Shown in pieces: positions 1 through 10,179 of a DNA stretch of 64,000 nt. Made by a program: the position numbers and the translations under genes. The notes beneath the pieces are model-generated. The model was not told the origin of the DNA, did no database searches, and worked only from the letters and a program-made list of their open reading frames with translations. Each line of letters starts with the position of its first letter. The stretch's first letter is position 1. Origin of the DNA: Astrothelium macrocarpum (taxonomy: Eukaryota > Ascomycota > Dothideomycetes > Trypetheliales > Trypetheliaceae); contig JAGEMR010000132.1 of the NCBI GenBank assembly GCA_021030915.1, positions 17,146-81,145 of the forward strand, written 5' to 3'.

Positions 1-63
1 GATGCTGGCAATGGCAAATTCGGTGATGCCAAGAGCACCCACAGTAATACTAAAGGGATCCAT
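1..63 (-). CDS. 5' end of HeLo-like/Fungal_N domain protein (partial)
   Basis: The minus strand from base 63 down to the window edge reads as 21 codons starting MDPFSITVGALGI. This opening is typical of the N-terminal helical domain (Fungal_N, HeLo/SesA-like) found on many fungal STAND and NACHT proteins and their partner effectors. The ATG at 63-61 is the natural start, and the rest of the gene lies outside the window. It is transcribed away from the NB-ARC/TPR gene, with 417 bp between the two start codons. The family call rests on the short hydrophobic helix pattern alone, so the remaining domains are unknown. Confidence 0.6.
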   Translation of the reverse strand, partial: MDPFSITVGALGITEFAIASI

Positions 64-480
64 ACGTCTCAGCTTAGACGCAATACGCTCTGCGAAGACA
101 AAAGTGGGAAAAAGGCAGGCGAAGTCTCAGGTTAGCGCTATGGCGCACCGTACAGATGTTGACAGCCAATAGGCCAGCTGGGTGGAGTCTCAGCCACTGC
201 CTCCAGCTCGGCTCGAGCGTGCGACAAGTCTTGCGAGCCATGTAGATATCTCGCGGTCGCCGTGGTTGCCTTTGCAAAGGCATCCTCGGTCGCACTCAGA
301 AGAGATTTGATTGTACGAAAAGCACAAAGTCTTCATGACTCGAAAATACGACAAATAGAGCACTGGCAACGACAAGGAGTAATGTCGAGCAATCCGCTGC
401 CCCACCAACAGATCAGCGGCACGTCCGCCACTGACGCCAGCCTTGCAATGCAGGCGCCGTATATGGAGATGTGACCTTTC
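64..480. promoter_or_regulatory. Bidirectional intergenic region between two NLR-type genes
   Basis: These 417 bases separate two divergent start codons and must hold both promoters. I see no clear TATA box. Short ORFs here look like chance. Confidence 0.45.
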
Positions 481-2901
481 ATGTTCACAATCGTCAGTAG
501 ACCAAGCTTGTGTGGAGTGTTTAGAGCTCTGAAGCTAATCATGCGTCTAGCAAGCATCCCCGAAACTCCACCGAAACCGCTCTCCACCGTTCCCTTCCGA
601 CCCGACCCTAACTTTGTTGACCGCAGCGACCTCCTCTCCCAAGTTGAAAGACGATGCTCACAACCGGCTGGCCGAGCAGCGCTTGTTGGCCTGGGCGGCG
701 TGGGGAAGTCTCAACTTGCCATCGAGTATGCCCATCGCACCCGAGATCGCTCACCGGATACATGGGTCTTCTGGGTGCACGCAAGCAACACAGCTCGGTT
801 TGAGCAGGGTTATCGAGACATTGCAGATTTGGTCAAGATTGCACGACGAAAGGATCCCAAGGTCAATATATTCAAGCTAGTGCATGACTGGCTTCGCGAG
901 GTCAACGGAAAATGGCTAATCATTCTTGACAACGTCGACGATGCTAGCTTCCTTGTCAACGCTCAGCCAGTTAGTCAAGGTCATTCGAGCGAGTCCGGCT
1001 GCCAAACCCTTCGACCTCTTCGAGAATACCTTCCTCAAAGTCCGAACGGGTCGATCTTGATTACGACGCGGGATGGCGAGGCGGCATTGAAGCTCGTAGA
1101 TGTCAACGACACCATCGCAGTCAGCCCCATGAACGGAACACTCGCGGTTGAGCTCCTGAAGAAGAAGCTTGAGTCAGCAGGACAAAAAAACGAGGACAAC
1201 CTCGAACTTGTCGCAGCACTAGAATTTATGCCGCTTGCTATCGTACAGGCAGCCGCATATATCTCTGCGTTATCACCACGGTACTCAGTGCGACAATATA
1301 TTGAAGAGTTCCAAAAAAGCAATCGGAAAAAGTCAAATCTTCTGAATTATGATGGAGGCAATCTCCGGAGAGATGGCGAGGCCAAAAATTCTATTATCGT
1401 CACCTGGCAAATTTCTTTCGAGCACATCCGTTCAATACGCCAGTCAGCGGCAGATCTCTTGTCTCTTATGAGCTTTTTTGATCCACAAGGCATACCTGAA
1501 GCACTGATTCGAGGTCGACCCAGCGAAGTCGAATATGAAGAGAGAGAGAGATGCGAAAATGACACCAGCAACGATAGTGCTTCCGATTCAACTCAGGATG
1601 ACGGATTTGAAGCGGATGTGCAAGTTCTGAGAAACTTTTCATTTATTTCTCTTACAGCGGACCCAACAGTTTTTGAGATGCATAAGTTGGTACAGCTAGC
1701 TATGTGCAAGTGGCTAGAGAGAAATGAGCAGATCGAGAAATGGAAGCAGCAATATATTCGAAGCCTCTCTACCAAATTTACGAGCGTGGATTACGAGAAC
1801 TGGGCTCAATGCGCTACAATTTTCCCTCACGTCCAATCGGCAATCGCACAGCGACCTCAAGAGGAAGCTTCCAGATTACAGTGGGCTTCGGTATTGTATG
1901 CAGGGGCACGATACGCGTACGGACGCGGAGAAATCGCTCGCGCATCAGAAATGTCTACGATATCAATGAAGACGAGAAATACAATTCTCGGGCAAGAGAA
2001 TGAAGCGACGTTGAGAAGTATGGATATGGTGGGATTGGCATATATTATGGCAGGACAAATGAAAGAGGCTGAACAGCTAGGTTTACAAGTAGTGGAGACA
2101 CGCAAGAGGGTGCTTGGGCAGGACCATCCAACCACGCTAATCAGTATGGCCAACCTGGCAATGATATTTGGGGAGCAAAAGCGATATGAGGAGGCTGAAC
2201 AGCTAGAATTACAAGTAATAGAGACACACAAGAGAGTGCTTGGGCAGGACCATCTAGACACGCTAATCAGTATAGCTGACCTGGCAGTGACATTTGCAGA
2301 TCAAGAGCGATATAAAGAGGCTGAAGAGCTAGCATTACAAGTAGTGGAGACACACAAAAGGGTGCTTGGGCAGGATCATCCAGACACGCTAATCAGTATG
2401 GCTAATCTGGCAGCGATATTTAGAGATCAAAAACGATATGAGGAGGCTGAACAGCTGAATTTACAAGTAGTAGAGACAAGCAAGAGGGTACTTGGGCAGG
2501 ACCATCCAGACACGCTAATGTGTATGGCCAATCTGGCATTGACGTACGCCAATCAAGAAAAGTACGAAAAGGCAGAGGAGATGCATCGGCGGGTGCTGGC
2601 GGGGAGGGAGAAGAAGATTGGACCGGATCATCCGAGCACACTGACGAGCGTATACCATCTTGCAGATCTCCTAGCGACACTCCAGCAATATGATGAGAGT
2701 GTGAAGTTGTACACAAGAGCATGTTTAGGATTCAAAAGTCGACTAGGCGCGTCTCATCCAAAGACAATTGCCTGTCAGAAGAATTTTAATTGCGTACTTT
2801 CGGAAGTATTTCGCAAAAGGTCGCGAAATAAGATAATGGCAAGACTCTCACGAGGGTTGTCGAAGATAGGGATTGATAGATTGAAAAATCACAACAAATA
2901 A
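481..2901 (+). CDS. NB-ARC/TPR STAND protein (NLR-like)
   Basis: This is a single-exon 806-residue protein of the fungal NB-ARC plus tetratricopeptide class, thought to act as a signal-transducing NTPase in non-self recognition. The P-loop GLGGVGKS sits at residues 70-77, a Walker B-like ILDNVDD near 147 and a GLPL-like FMPLA near 250. The linker covers roughly 300-470, and kinesin-light-chain-type TPRs of 42 residues run from about 490 to 760 with the hallmark LGxDHPDTL. A second in-frame ATG at 541 is an equally good start, since homologues often begin just before the STVPF segment. No separate N-terminal effector domain is visible, so the effector could come from the divergent neighbour. 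The TPR units are nearly identical in DNA. The coding frame is intact. Confidence 0.88.
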   Translation: MFTIVSRPSLCGVFRALKLIMRLASIPETPPKPLSTVPFRPDPNFVDRSDLLSQVERRCSQPAGRAALVGLGGVGKSQLAIEYAHRTRDRSPDTWVFWVHASNTARFEQGYRDIADLVKIARRKDPKVNIFKLVHDWLREVNGKWLIILDNVDDASFLVNAQPVSQGHSSESGCQTLRPLREYLPQSPNGSILITTRDGEAALKLVDVNDTIAVSPMNGTLAVELLKKKLESAGQKNEDNLELVAALEFMPLAIVQAAAYISALSPRYSVRQYIEEFQKSNRKKSNLLNYDGGNLRRDGEAKNSIIVTWQISFEHIRSIRQSAADLLSLMSFFDPQGIPEALIRGRPSEVEYEERERCENDTSNDSASDSTQDDGFEADVQVLRNFSFISLTADPTVFEMHKLVQLAMCKWLERNEQIEKWKQQYIRSLSTKFTSVDYENWAQCATIFPHVQSAIAQRPQEEASRLQWASVLYAGARYAYGRGEIARASEMSTISMKTRNTILGQENEATLRSMDMVGLAYIMAGQMKEAEQLGLQVVETRKRVLGQDHPTTLISMANLAMIFGEQKRYEEAEQLELQVIETHKRVLGQDHLDTLISIADLAVTFADQERYKEAEELALQVVETHKRVLGQDHPDTLISMANLAAIFRDQKRYEEAEQLNLQVVETSKRVLGQDHPDTLMCMANLALTYANQEKYEKAEEMHRRVLAGREKKIGPDHPSTLTSVYHLADLLATLQQYDESVKLYTRACLGFKSRLGASHPKTIACQKNFNCVLSEVFRKRSRNKIMARLSRGLSKIGIDRLKNHNK
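2065..2568 (+). repeat. Four tandem 126-bp TPR-coding repeats
   Basis: Units begin at 2065, 2191, 2317 and 2443, exactly 126 bp (42 codons) apart, each starting with a GAGGCTGAA-like motif. A more diverged unit follows at 2569. DNA similarity between the four units is much higher than protein constraint needs, as in NLR repeat arrays that undergo internal recombination. Confidence 0.85.
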
Positions 2902-3394
2902 AAGCGGAAAATATTTAAATTTAGAAGGTGTATAGGGCTAGAGTGTATGTAGGGTGAAAGAATGTGTGGGATTAGAGAGTGCGTGGGGTTAAAAGATGCG
3001 TAGGATTTAAAAAAAATTGGAAAATGTGTAGTAACAGAATGTGTGTCAAGATTCCTTCAGAAATGATGCAGCGGTTTAAAAATTTTGTCGAAACTAATTT
3101 AATCCGCGCTGATTTTAGACGCCGTCGTTCCCGTCCCGATTTTGACTGCTTGAGAGAGCTAAACCAGCAGCGAATTGAGCCGAGAAAGGCACTCAATTCC
3201 CCAGCACACCACCTTATCTCAGTAACTTCTATAACTCCTTCTGAGGATCGGGGTGAAACTGCTGTACCACATGGGCCGAGTAGACAGTCAATGTCAATGT
3301 TGAGATAAACATTATTCATGGCTGGAGCTTTGATTAAAGTCACAGTTCATGCACGAACACAATCTGCTCTCATTGTGTTGTCATTCTCTCGACG
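2902..3394. other. Intergenic, no gene seen
   Basis: The first 120 bases are a purine-rich stretch with loose GTGTGGG/TAGGG-like words. ORFs on both strands lack recognisable domains or signal peptides. Confidence 0.4.
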
Positions 3395-3739
3395 CTACTC
3401 ACACTTAAATCCTATGTCACATACACCAAGGTAGCGCCTGATCTTTGGCCATCTTTCATTGTCTCCGCAAGCCGGTGTGTACAATCGTGGATGCGTTGCA
3501 AAGTATTGAGTGCACCAAAGTCCATAATAAATTGTACAATTGAGAGGAATCGGTAGCCACGATTCCATACCATCAACTTCAACTATCTGACAGTGCTCTG
3601 GACACTTGTCGACCGGGTATCTGACCAGACCGATAGGCTCATCAGTCGTATTCACAGAGTCTGGCCTGGTTGCATCAATAGGCTTAGCTTATATGGCCGT
3701 GGAAAAGCAAAATATGAAAAACAAGGTTGGAAGCTGCAT
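3395..3739 (-). pseudogene. Small cysteine-rich secreted protein with in-frame stop
   Basis: From the ATG at 3739 the minus strand encodes a 16-residue signal-peptide-like segment (MQLPTLFFIFCFSTAI). An in-frame TAA follows at 3691-3689, and the same frame then continues to a TAG just after FKCE. The downstream part has seven cysteines in about 70 residues and resembles a small secreted effector-like protein. A secretion signal followed in frame by a Cys-rich body suggests one gene broken by a nonsense change. I see no GT..AG intron that removes the stop. A sequencing error or an unrecognised start is possible. No homologue was recognised. Confidence 0.4.
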
Positions 3740-5537
3740 AACTCTTGTAGACACTCACTGTATCGATTTTGATATTTACTACGAAAATCTGAAAAGCCAG
3801 ATTGCCAAAGGTCTTTGGGAAAAATGTTAGTAATCTAACAGAAATAATAAACCTAGTCTCCCCAAGGTATCCGGAATGTGGCTACATTATAGAAGCGTGG
3901 CCACAAAGGAACCTAGACGCGGAATATCAGAATACAAAGTCAGGATAGGGGGAAATGGGGAAAAGTAGTACAGGCTATCTGGGTGATCCGGTACGCGGTA
4001 GAACAAATATTGAGACAAGGCTCAACCTAAATTTGGTGTGGAGTTGATAAGAATGTGAAACTCTGATTCAAACAAACACTCAGTCAAGATGCCCAGGAAC
4101 ATGGGAGCGGATAGTCTAGTTCATCAGTCTTGCGAGCAAGGTCCATGATCGCAGTCCGGTAGCATGATGAATCTCGCTAGTATGATTCCGCGGTGTGCAT
4201 TCAGTATCAAATAATAACATCAGAGAGTCTAAAGCAAACCTTCAAATTCCGAAAAAGTGCTCTTTCTGTTTGTTCTGGCTAGGAGAAACAGACCTGATGT
4301 GGTGTGGTGTGATGTTGTGTGGTACTAGCCGTAAACTAATCCCACACGGGCGGCTGAGGTGCATAAATGGGAGGGACGAAAGGAAGGGCAGGAACATCCG
4401 AACGAATTGTGGGCCCCTGCTTGGGTGGGAGGCGTTTCTGAGTGGATAGGGTTCTTCGGGGAGGTTGACCGAAGCTATCAATCATGAAATCAAGCGTTTT
4501 GGGGGTTATTTTGTAAACTTCGCGTTCAGATTCATCTTGTTCTTCTGAAACCTTTTCGTCTTTTCACTATTTATCCATTTCCATAGCAATTGATTCTCTT
4601 CGCCCGCCGTAGCTAAATGAGATGGCGGATAGGGTAAGTGTTAATCGCACTTGGAGAGCTCCCCCCTTAGATCATTCACGCATTGGGTAATTTGTCAAAC
4701 ATCAAATTCTATTTCATGAGTAAAGTTTACAATTTTCTTTGTCACGAGTGCTTTATAACTCTGCATCATGCACCGAAGATATTGGCATGTGCTTACTGCT
4801 TTAGAATTCCGGTCTCACAAGCATTGATGGACTCTCCATGTCTAATCATATTCAGCGCAAGAGCCCTAAAGTGGTCTGCATCATCCTACTGATTCAACCA
4901 AAGGATTCCTGAGGATCAGGTGGCGGTTGTACGCCGGCGTACATAGAAACCAATGCGGAATAGTGGACGCCTTGTCCGGTCTACGATCCCCTCCACAATC
5001 CTCATGCGAGTGATTGCCAGTATCTATCCATGGAAATTCTATGACATAACCAAAGGTAGAACACAACGCGAATGTACTCATGGACTTTATAACGGTAGTC
5101 AAAACGAGACTAAACGATGGCCTTGGCAAAATCTCCCGGAGGAAGATGTTGTTTGACAAGGCTGGAACGCATCCCCTTTCTTGCCGTCGTGTGGCGCGAT
5201 GGTTGTGGTAGGATCTGAGTTCGCACTTCACCGGTCAGAAAGTAAGCAGATCAAATGAATGGCTTGAGGGACATCATTGTTCATCTGGCTTAATGGAGCC
5301 AGATAAGAGGTAGGCGTTTGTCAGGTCTTGGCACAAAACAAGTCTGGTTTCGAAGCTTAGACTCATCCGGGGCAGCCTCTTGTCGCAGCCCCAAGGTCAC
5401 GACATGCTAGCGCGTGCATGCTCTCTCTTAATTCCAACTCGGAATATATTCCCTACCCTTGCCCACCGGCGATCAAGCCCCAAAGCTATTCTCATCCATC
5501 TTATTATCTCACCGGTTGCCTCATCTCCTCTCGATGA
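3740..5537. other. Long intergenic region, no gene seen
   Basis: About 1.8 kb of average composition with only short overlapping ORFs that carry no recognisable domain, signal peptide or consistent splice pattern. A short GTGTGGTGTGATGTTGTGTGG stretch near 4300 is a minor low-complexity patch. Confidence 0.4.
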
Positions 5538-5546
5538 TATAAAAAA
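5538..5546 (+). promoter_or_regulatory. TATA box of the small secreted protein
   Basis: TATAAAAAA lies 54 bases before the start codon at 5600, and the start context is CAACATG. Confidence 0.55.
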
Positions 5547-5599
5547 CCACTTCAATCACTATTTTTCACTCCATCCTAACATTCGTTACAGTCGTCAAC

Positions 5600-5845
5600 A
5601 TGAAGGCGACTACTCTGTCTATCCTGTCTCTTACTGCTCTCGGCACCGTCGCAGCCTTGCCCTCCCAAGATCGCAAAACTCTGTTTCGTCGCGCCGACTT
5701 CTCTCCACCGAGTAATGTAGAGTACAAGGCCATCTCAGTCGACGGTTACCTTCCTTCAGCCCTGTCCTACCTCGACCCTCAGCAAGAGTCTCAAGAGACT
5801 CTCAAAAAAGCTCTCAGCAACCCAAGTCAATCCTATGTCGACTGA
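5600..5845 (+). CDS. Small secreted protein, 81 aa
   Basis: The protein opens with a clear signal peptide (hydrophobic residues 4-18, likely cut after VAALP or nearby). A dibasic FRRA at about residues 29-32 could be a Kex2-type processing site. The remainder of about 50 residues is hydrophilic and free of cysteine. No family was recognised. A good TATA box and start context support expression. A further 3' exon cannot be excluded, because the protein is short and ends without a distinct domain boundary. It is probably extracellular. Confidence 0.55.
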   Translation: MKATTLSILSLTALGTVAALPSQDRKTLFRRADFSPPSNVEYKAISVDGYLPSALSYLDPQQESQETLKKALSNPSQSYVD

Positions 5846-7088
5846 ATGATCCTCTGTGCCACCATTGACGACCACAAAACAACCTTCCGCACCGAGTGCA
5901 CAAGTTCATTAGAATTGCCTCAAAGCAAGGTGGGGCCCCGACCTCCCATAGTCAGCGGGGCCGCGCGGACCATCCCCTAACACAATCACGCCATTCATCC
6001 GCATATCGCAAAGACGAGATCGAAGCGTCACCACGGCTCTTCATCTTATCGTTTGTCCGCGTAATGATGGGGCCAAGGGGAAATGTCTTTCGATTATACG
6101 GTTCAACTACCGGACAAACATAATCCGTGCGATCCTCATTTGCAGACAAACCTCGGGTCCGCAACCTCGCCGGGTCCATTTTCATGCGACTAGAGAATAT
6201 CATTCAACAATCCTCGCAAGGACTCGTATGAGTTTGCAAGGTAGTTGGGAAAGCTTGGCATCTTATATAATTAGACATTGGTACATCACGACAGTCAACG
6301 TGTTCTTCGGAATGATGGAATAGAAAACCCTTGGTGTAGAATATGATCTATATATGGGCGCATGCTATTGAGCGAAGATGTATCTTGCATATTTTCGTGT
6401 ACCTAATACTAGATTAAACTTGTAGTTTTCATCTTTGAGTTGCTGTGATGTGAATAATACCCCTTGCTGTTCCCTTGGATAATCCCGGAAGTACCCGTGC
6501 CCAATGACGCCTACTTGCCTTACGATAATTTTCGTCATAACAACGCTTCTTGGTAGATAGATTTGGGGCAGATGAACCTGAAGAATTAAAGCAGCCTGTA
6601 ACATCGGCGTTAACCTTTCGTCACAAAGAGCATGCTTCCCCAGACCGACATTCATGCGTGTCAAAATCATTTTTCCAGATGATCCAGCCAATTCCACCAC
6701 GGCTTGGCATGCTGTGGCACAGAACGTTTCCTATCCCTCCAGCAACAACCTCCATCCCAGTCTCGCATCAACAGCCGCCAAGCTTTTGCGTTTCTTTGCG
6801 ATTCAGGCGCCCGACTGAAGCACGCCACGATCCTGGTCTAAAGCGCAACTTCCAGTGTCGCGGAGTGGTCCAGGCGCGGGTAGGGAAATCTTCCAAATAC
6901 CTCATACCTCCAACTACCCAACTCGCTCCAAAATATCACAACAGCGTTATTGCAATTTTACTCTGACATTCAGGATGGTTTGCGAGCAACGGGCTTCGCA
7001 TGTCGTGATCGAGGCTGCACTATTCCGGACTGGTCGAAGCCGTGGACCTTTCCCCGGGAGTTGCGCTCATAATGCATTTTGCGAGGCC
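5846..7088. other. Intergenic, no gene seen
   Basis: About 1.2 kb between a plus-strand secreted protein and the 3' end of the minus-strand RBR gene. ORFs up to 138 codons exist but show no domain or signal. Confidence 0.35.
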
Positions 7089-9227
7089 TCAGTGAGGATA
7101 GATGTTGTTTGAATGATACTTGCAATCCAATGCATGCGCGGTATTCCCCACGGCCTTGATCTCCTTGTAATCCGCGAGGCAGAGCCAGCAGAACTGGTGT
7201 CTGCATTTGCGACCTACATTCAAAGCCGCCAGCGTTAGTCAATTTCTGTTCTTTCCCACCAATGTCGACACCAGTGCTCTGGTCCCTCGTCCCCTTCAGA
7301 CAACGATTATCACGCAAACCCAAAGTCCCCACCTAAGAAAATGAGTATCAACTCACAAGTCATATGATCACACCCATCATTCTTCTCAATCCCCCACCCA
7401 CACGTCTTCCCCTTCGGCCCCGGACACCGCTTCGTCGTCGTGTCCATCAGCCGCTGACTCGCCTCCTCCTCCTGCTGCCGCTTCTTCTTCTCCTTGTCGC
7501 GCTGCTCCTGGCCGCTGGTGCGGTAGTCGTACTGCTCGCACGTCTCGCCGGCGTGCCACGCCGTGAGGTGCGTGACGCAGTGCTGGAAGCCGCACGCGGC
7601 GCAGTGGAACGCCGCGCCGCCCTCGGCCACGTGCAGCTGGCCCGACGGGCAGTTGGGCGCGATGCACCATTTGAACAGCGGGTCTTGCGATAGGTGGGCG
7701 CGTGTGGTGAGCGTGTCGTAGCTGTGTGGAGGGGAAAGAAAGGGGTGGTCAGTGGATGGTGGTGTGAGGCGGGGGGAGGGAGGTTGGAAGGAGGAGGAGG
7801 AATGCTTACCGAGTGAAGACTTCCTGATCGGCGGCTGTTTGCATGTCGGTGTATTCGAGTTGCTCGGGGCATTGTGGACATTTGATGTGTTCCCAGCCGT
7901 TGCATTCGAATTCGCTGGCGACCCATTGCTGCAGGCACTTATGACATGTCTCGACTGCATGATTGCATCTTGCCGTGGGAGGCTTGACGTCAAATTCCAA
8001 GACGTGGAGATCGTCGGTGCAGATTATGCACGTCTTTATTTGGGACTGCTCCTGTTGCCTCTGATATTCCTCCTCCTCATCGTGTTGAAGCTGTAGACAG
8101 AGCTCACGGTCGAGATTTTCCTGTTTCTGGACCTGCCATGACCTAATTTGTGAATCCTTCCAGGATTCCTCGACTTGCATATGATCAATTGAAGGTTGCT
8201 CCTGCAAACTCGCATTATCTACAGGCTTACGACGAAGGAAACTTCTCGTCACACGGTTGTCTGTAGATTGTTGTTGTGCGTTCGTACTGCCTACAGGTTT
8301 ACGGCTGAAAAAAATTTGGGCTGCCTTCGCTGCCGACCCTACTGCATGGAGTGGTATACTTAGGGATTCTGACGAAGATCCCCAAGATTTGTTCCACTGT
8401 AGCTTCTTAGGAGATGGAAGTGGTGGGTCCGATTTCTCTCGGAGATCTGCATGGAATGTTTCGGCCAAACACGGAGGATCCAGAAGCCATGGCTGTTCTG
8501 ATGAAGAACCTTCGCCGGAGTCGTTCAGTACCTGTGAATTTCCGCTACTGGCCGTGAAGAATGTTTGACTTTCCTCTCCCCAGGAATTTCTTTGGTGCTG
8601 AATTGTGTCTGTTGAATCATTAAACTTGGCTCCCGAATCACGCCTCTCCATGTCAGGATCATCGAAAAAGGATCGTTCCTGCGAATTTGCAGACGATGAT
8701 TTTGCACAATCAGACGCTCGATGCAGAGCGTTTCTTCTCTGTAACGTTCCTGGTTTATAATTGCCGTCATATTTTGGAAATGTAACTGGTGATTCCCAGT
8801 CCCAGTCAGTGCTTCCAACGGGAGATAAGCCCGATGTGCTTTGAGCTATGTTGAGCGTTGGATGCATTGGGTAAGTTCCGCTGGTTATTTCTGATCGCCT
8901 CCAAACAATTGGATTGCCTTTAAAGTCATCGACATTGTGAGGAGCTGTTTGATCTGCGGCTTTCAGACGCAAGTTTGTATTGACGGACAATGTCCAGTCC
9001 AAAGGGCCGTTGTCTTTTTGAGGAGTCTTTCCAAAGCGATGATCAGTTTTTGGAGAATGCTTTGGACGTTTACTGATCAATGGCTTGAGTTTGTTTTGGA
9101 GAAAACTTGGTTTATCTTTGTTTTGTATATCTTGACGTGACTTTCCGGCGAGTGCAAAGTCCTTGAAGTTGCTGTAATATAGCGGCTGTTCCAAGTCCTG
9201 ATCGTCGTCAAAGATTGGAATTGCCAT
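7089..9227 (-). CDS. RBR-type E3 ubiquitin ligase (RING1-IBR-RING2)
   Basis: Three exons (9227-7810, 7721-7357, 7213-7089) join into a 635-residue protein. The introns at 7809-7722 and 7356-7214 have GTAAGC..CACAG and GTGAGT..TGTAG ends and restore one frame through all domains. The first 390 residues are Ser/Thr/Gln-rich and unrecognised. RING1 starts at CIIC (about 400) and runs to CPQC. An IBR domain follows at about 485-545, and RING2 spans KRCPGP..CGWGIEKNDGCDHMTC joined across intron 2 to RKCRHQFCWLCLADY. The Cys in DGCDHMTC is the expected catalytic residue that carries ubiquitin as a thioester. The IBR/RING2 part lies in a GC-rich, strand-skewed island unlike the first exon. The substrate is unknown. 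Confidence 0.85.
7360..7800. other. GC-skew switch island in the RBR gene
   Basis: Counted by hand on the plus strand, 7381-7440 has 30 C and 9 G, whereas 7741-7800 has 2 C and 38 G. GC content peaks between them near 7550-7650. The gene is on the minus strand. Confidence 0.7.
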
Positions 9228-10179
9228 GGTTGAAGGGTTAGTAGCACAAGAAGGATAGGGAATTCGTCAGGTAGAGTGTACGAGATGTACTGCAGAAAAT
9301 GATGGGAATCTGGTAGTAATAGCTGGAAAAGGTCACAAGTTTCATCAAACGACGTTCAGCCTTTGCCACGACAAACACGACAGGCCATGTGCGGCTCTCC
9401 CTTGATTATCTCTGCGGGGGCTATGATGCATCAATGCCTAAGAGCCTGAGAGGCTGTGACAGGCTTACCCCACGGTACCAATTATTGTACATTGTCACAC
9501 ATGCACTGAGAAATTTTCTACGGATGCAATTGCTAATAATTGAGCCGTCCTTTGCAGTGAGCGAAATTCAGTTACGGAATTGGACGCGTGACTTCCTCTA
9601 AATATGGAGCCAACCATTGGAGTGCAGTCAACTTTCCTAAATATACTCGGCTCACGTCTCCCAGAATATAAGCTGTACGTACCCAAACATGCTGTTTGAT
9701 CAGGCAGATCTTGAGAACGCCAGATATGTTCTCAGCTGGTCCCAAGAAACGCAAGGGAATGTGTTTGTGAAAGCGTGCCTTGGTTCAGCCTTGCTTGGAG
9801 GCGAGGGTTGCCGTTAACCAAGCACCTAGCCAAGGTGAGGTAGGTACCTAACTAAGGAACGGCGGCTTACGGCGGCTTGCCAAATCCGGCGCACCTTGCT
9901 CAAAAAGCATCTTCTTTCTTCTTCGCGGCATAATCAACTAGATCATAGGCACCATACGGGTGGTATGAATGATGCGTCTTTTCATCAATTCTCTCCTGGA
10001 CAAAGTGTCCAAGTCTATGTTCTAAACATACATCTAGACATACAGGCAACTGACTGATTGCCATTGTGACGGTCCATGAGCCACCACTATGAATTACTCC
10101 GCCCAATGCGTGCTTATAGGTGAAAATCAACCAAGGCTTAACCCACATGTCGCTATCTCGCAGCACATTAGCTCTCATT
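9228..10179. other. Intergenic between RBR start and CSC1 stop
   Basis: It holds the RBR promoter. Around 9780-9900 there are overlapping imperfect palindromes of the CCTAGC/AGGTAGGTACCT type and a doubled ACGGCGGCTT. A minus-strand ORF from 10316 to 9900 overlaps the end of CSC1 and is treated as doubtful. Confidence 0.35.

Noticed and set aside
4294..4322. GTGTGGTGTGATG microsatellite
   Set aside because: Too short and irregular to be more than chance low complexity.
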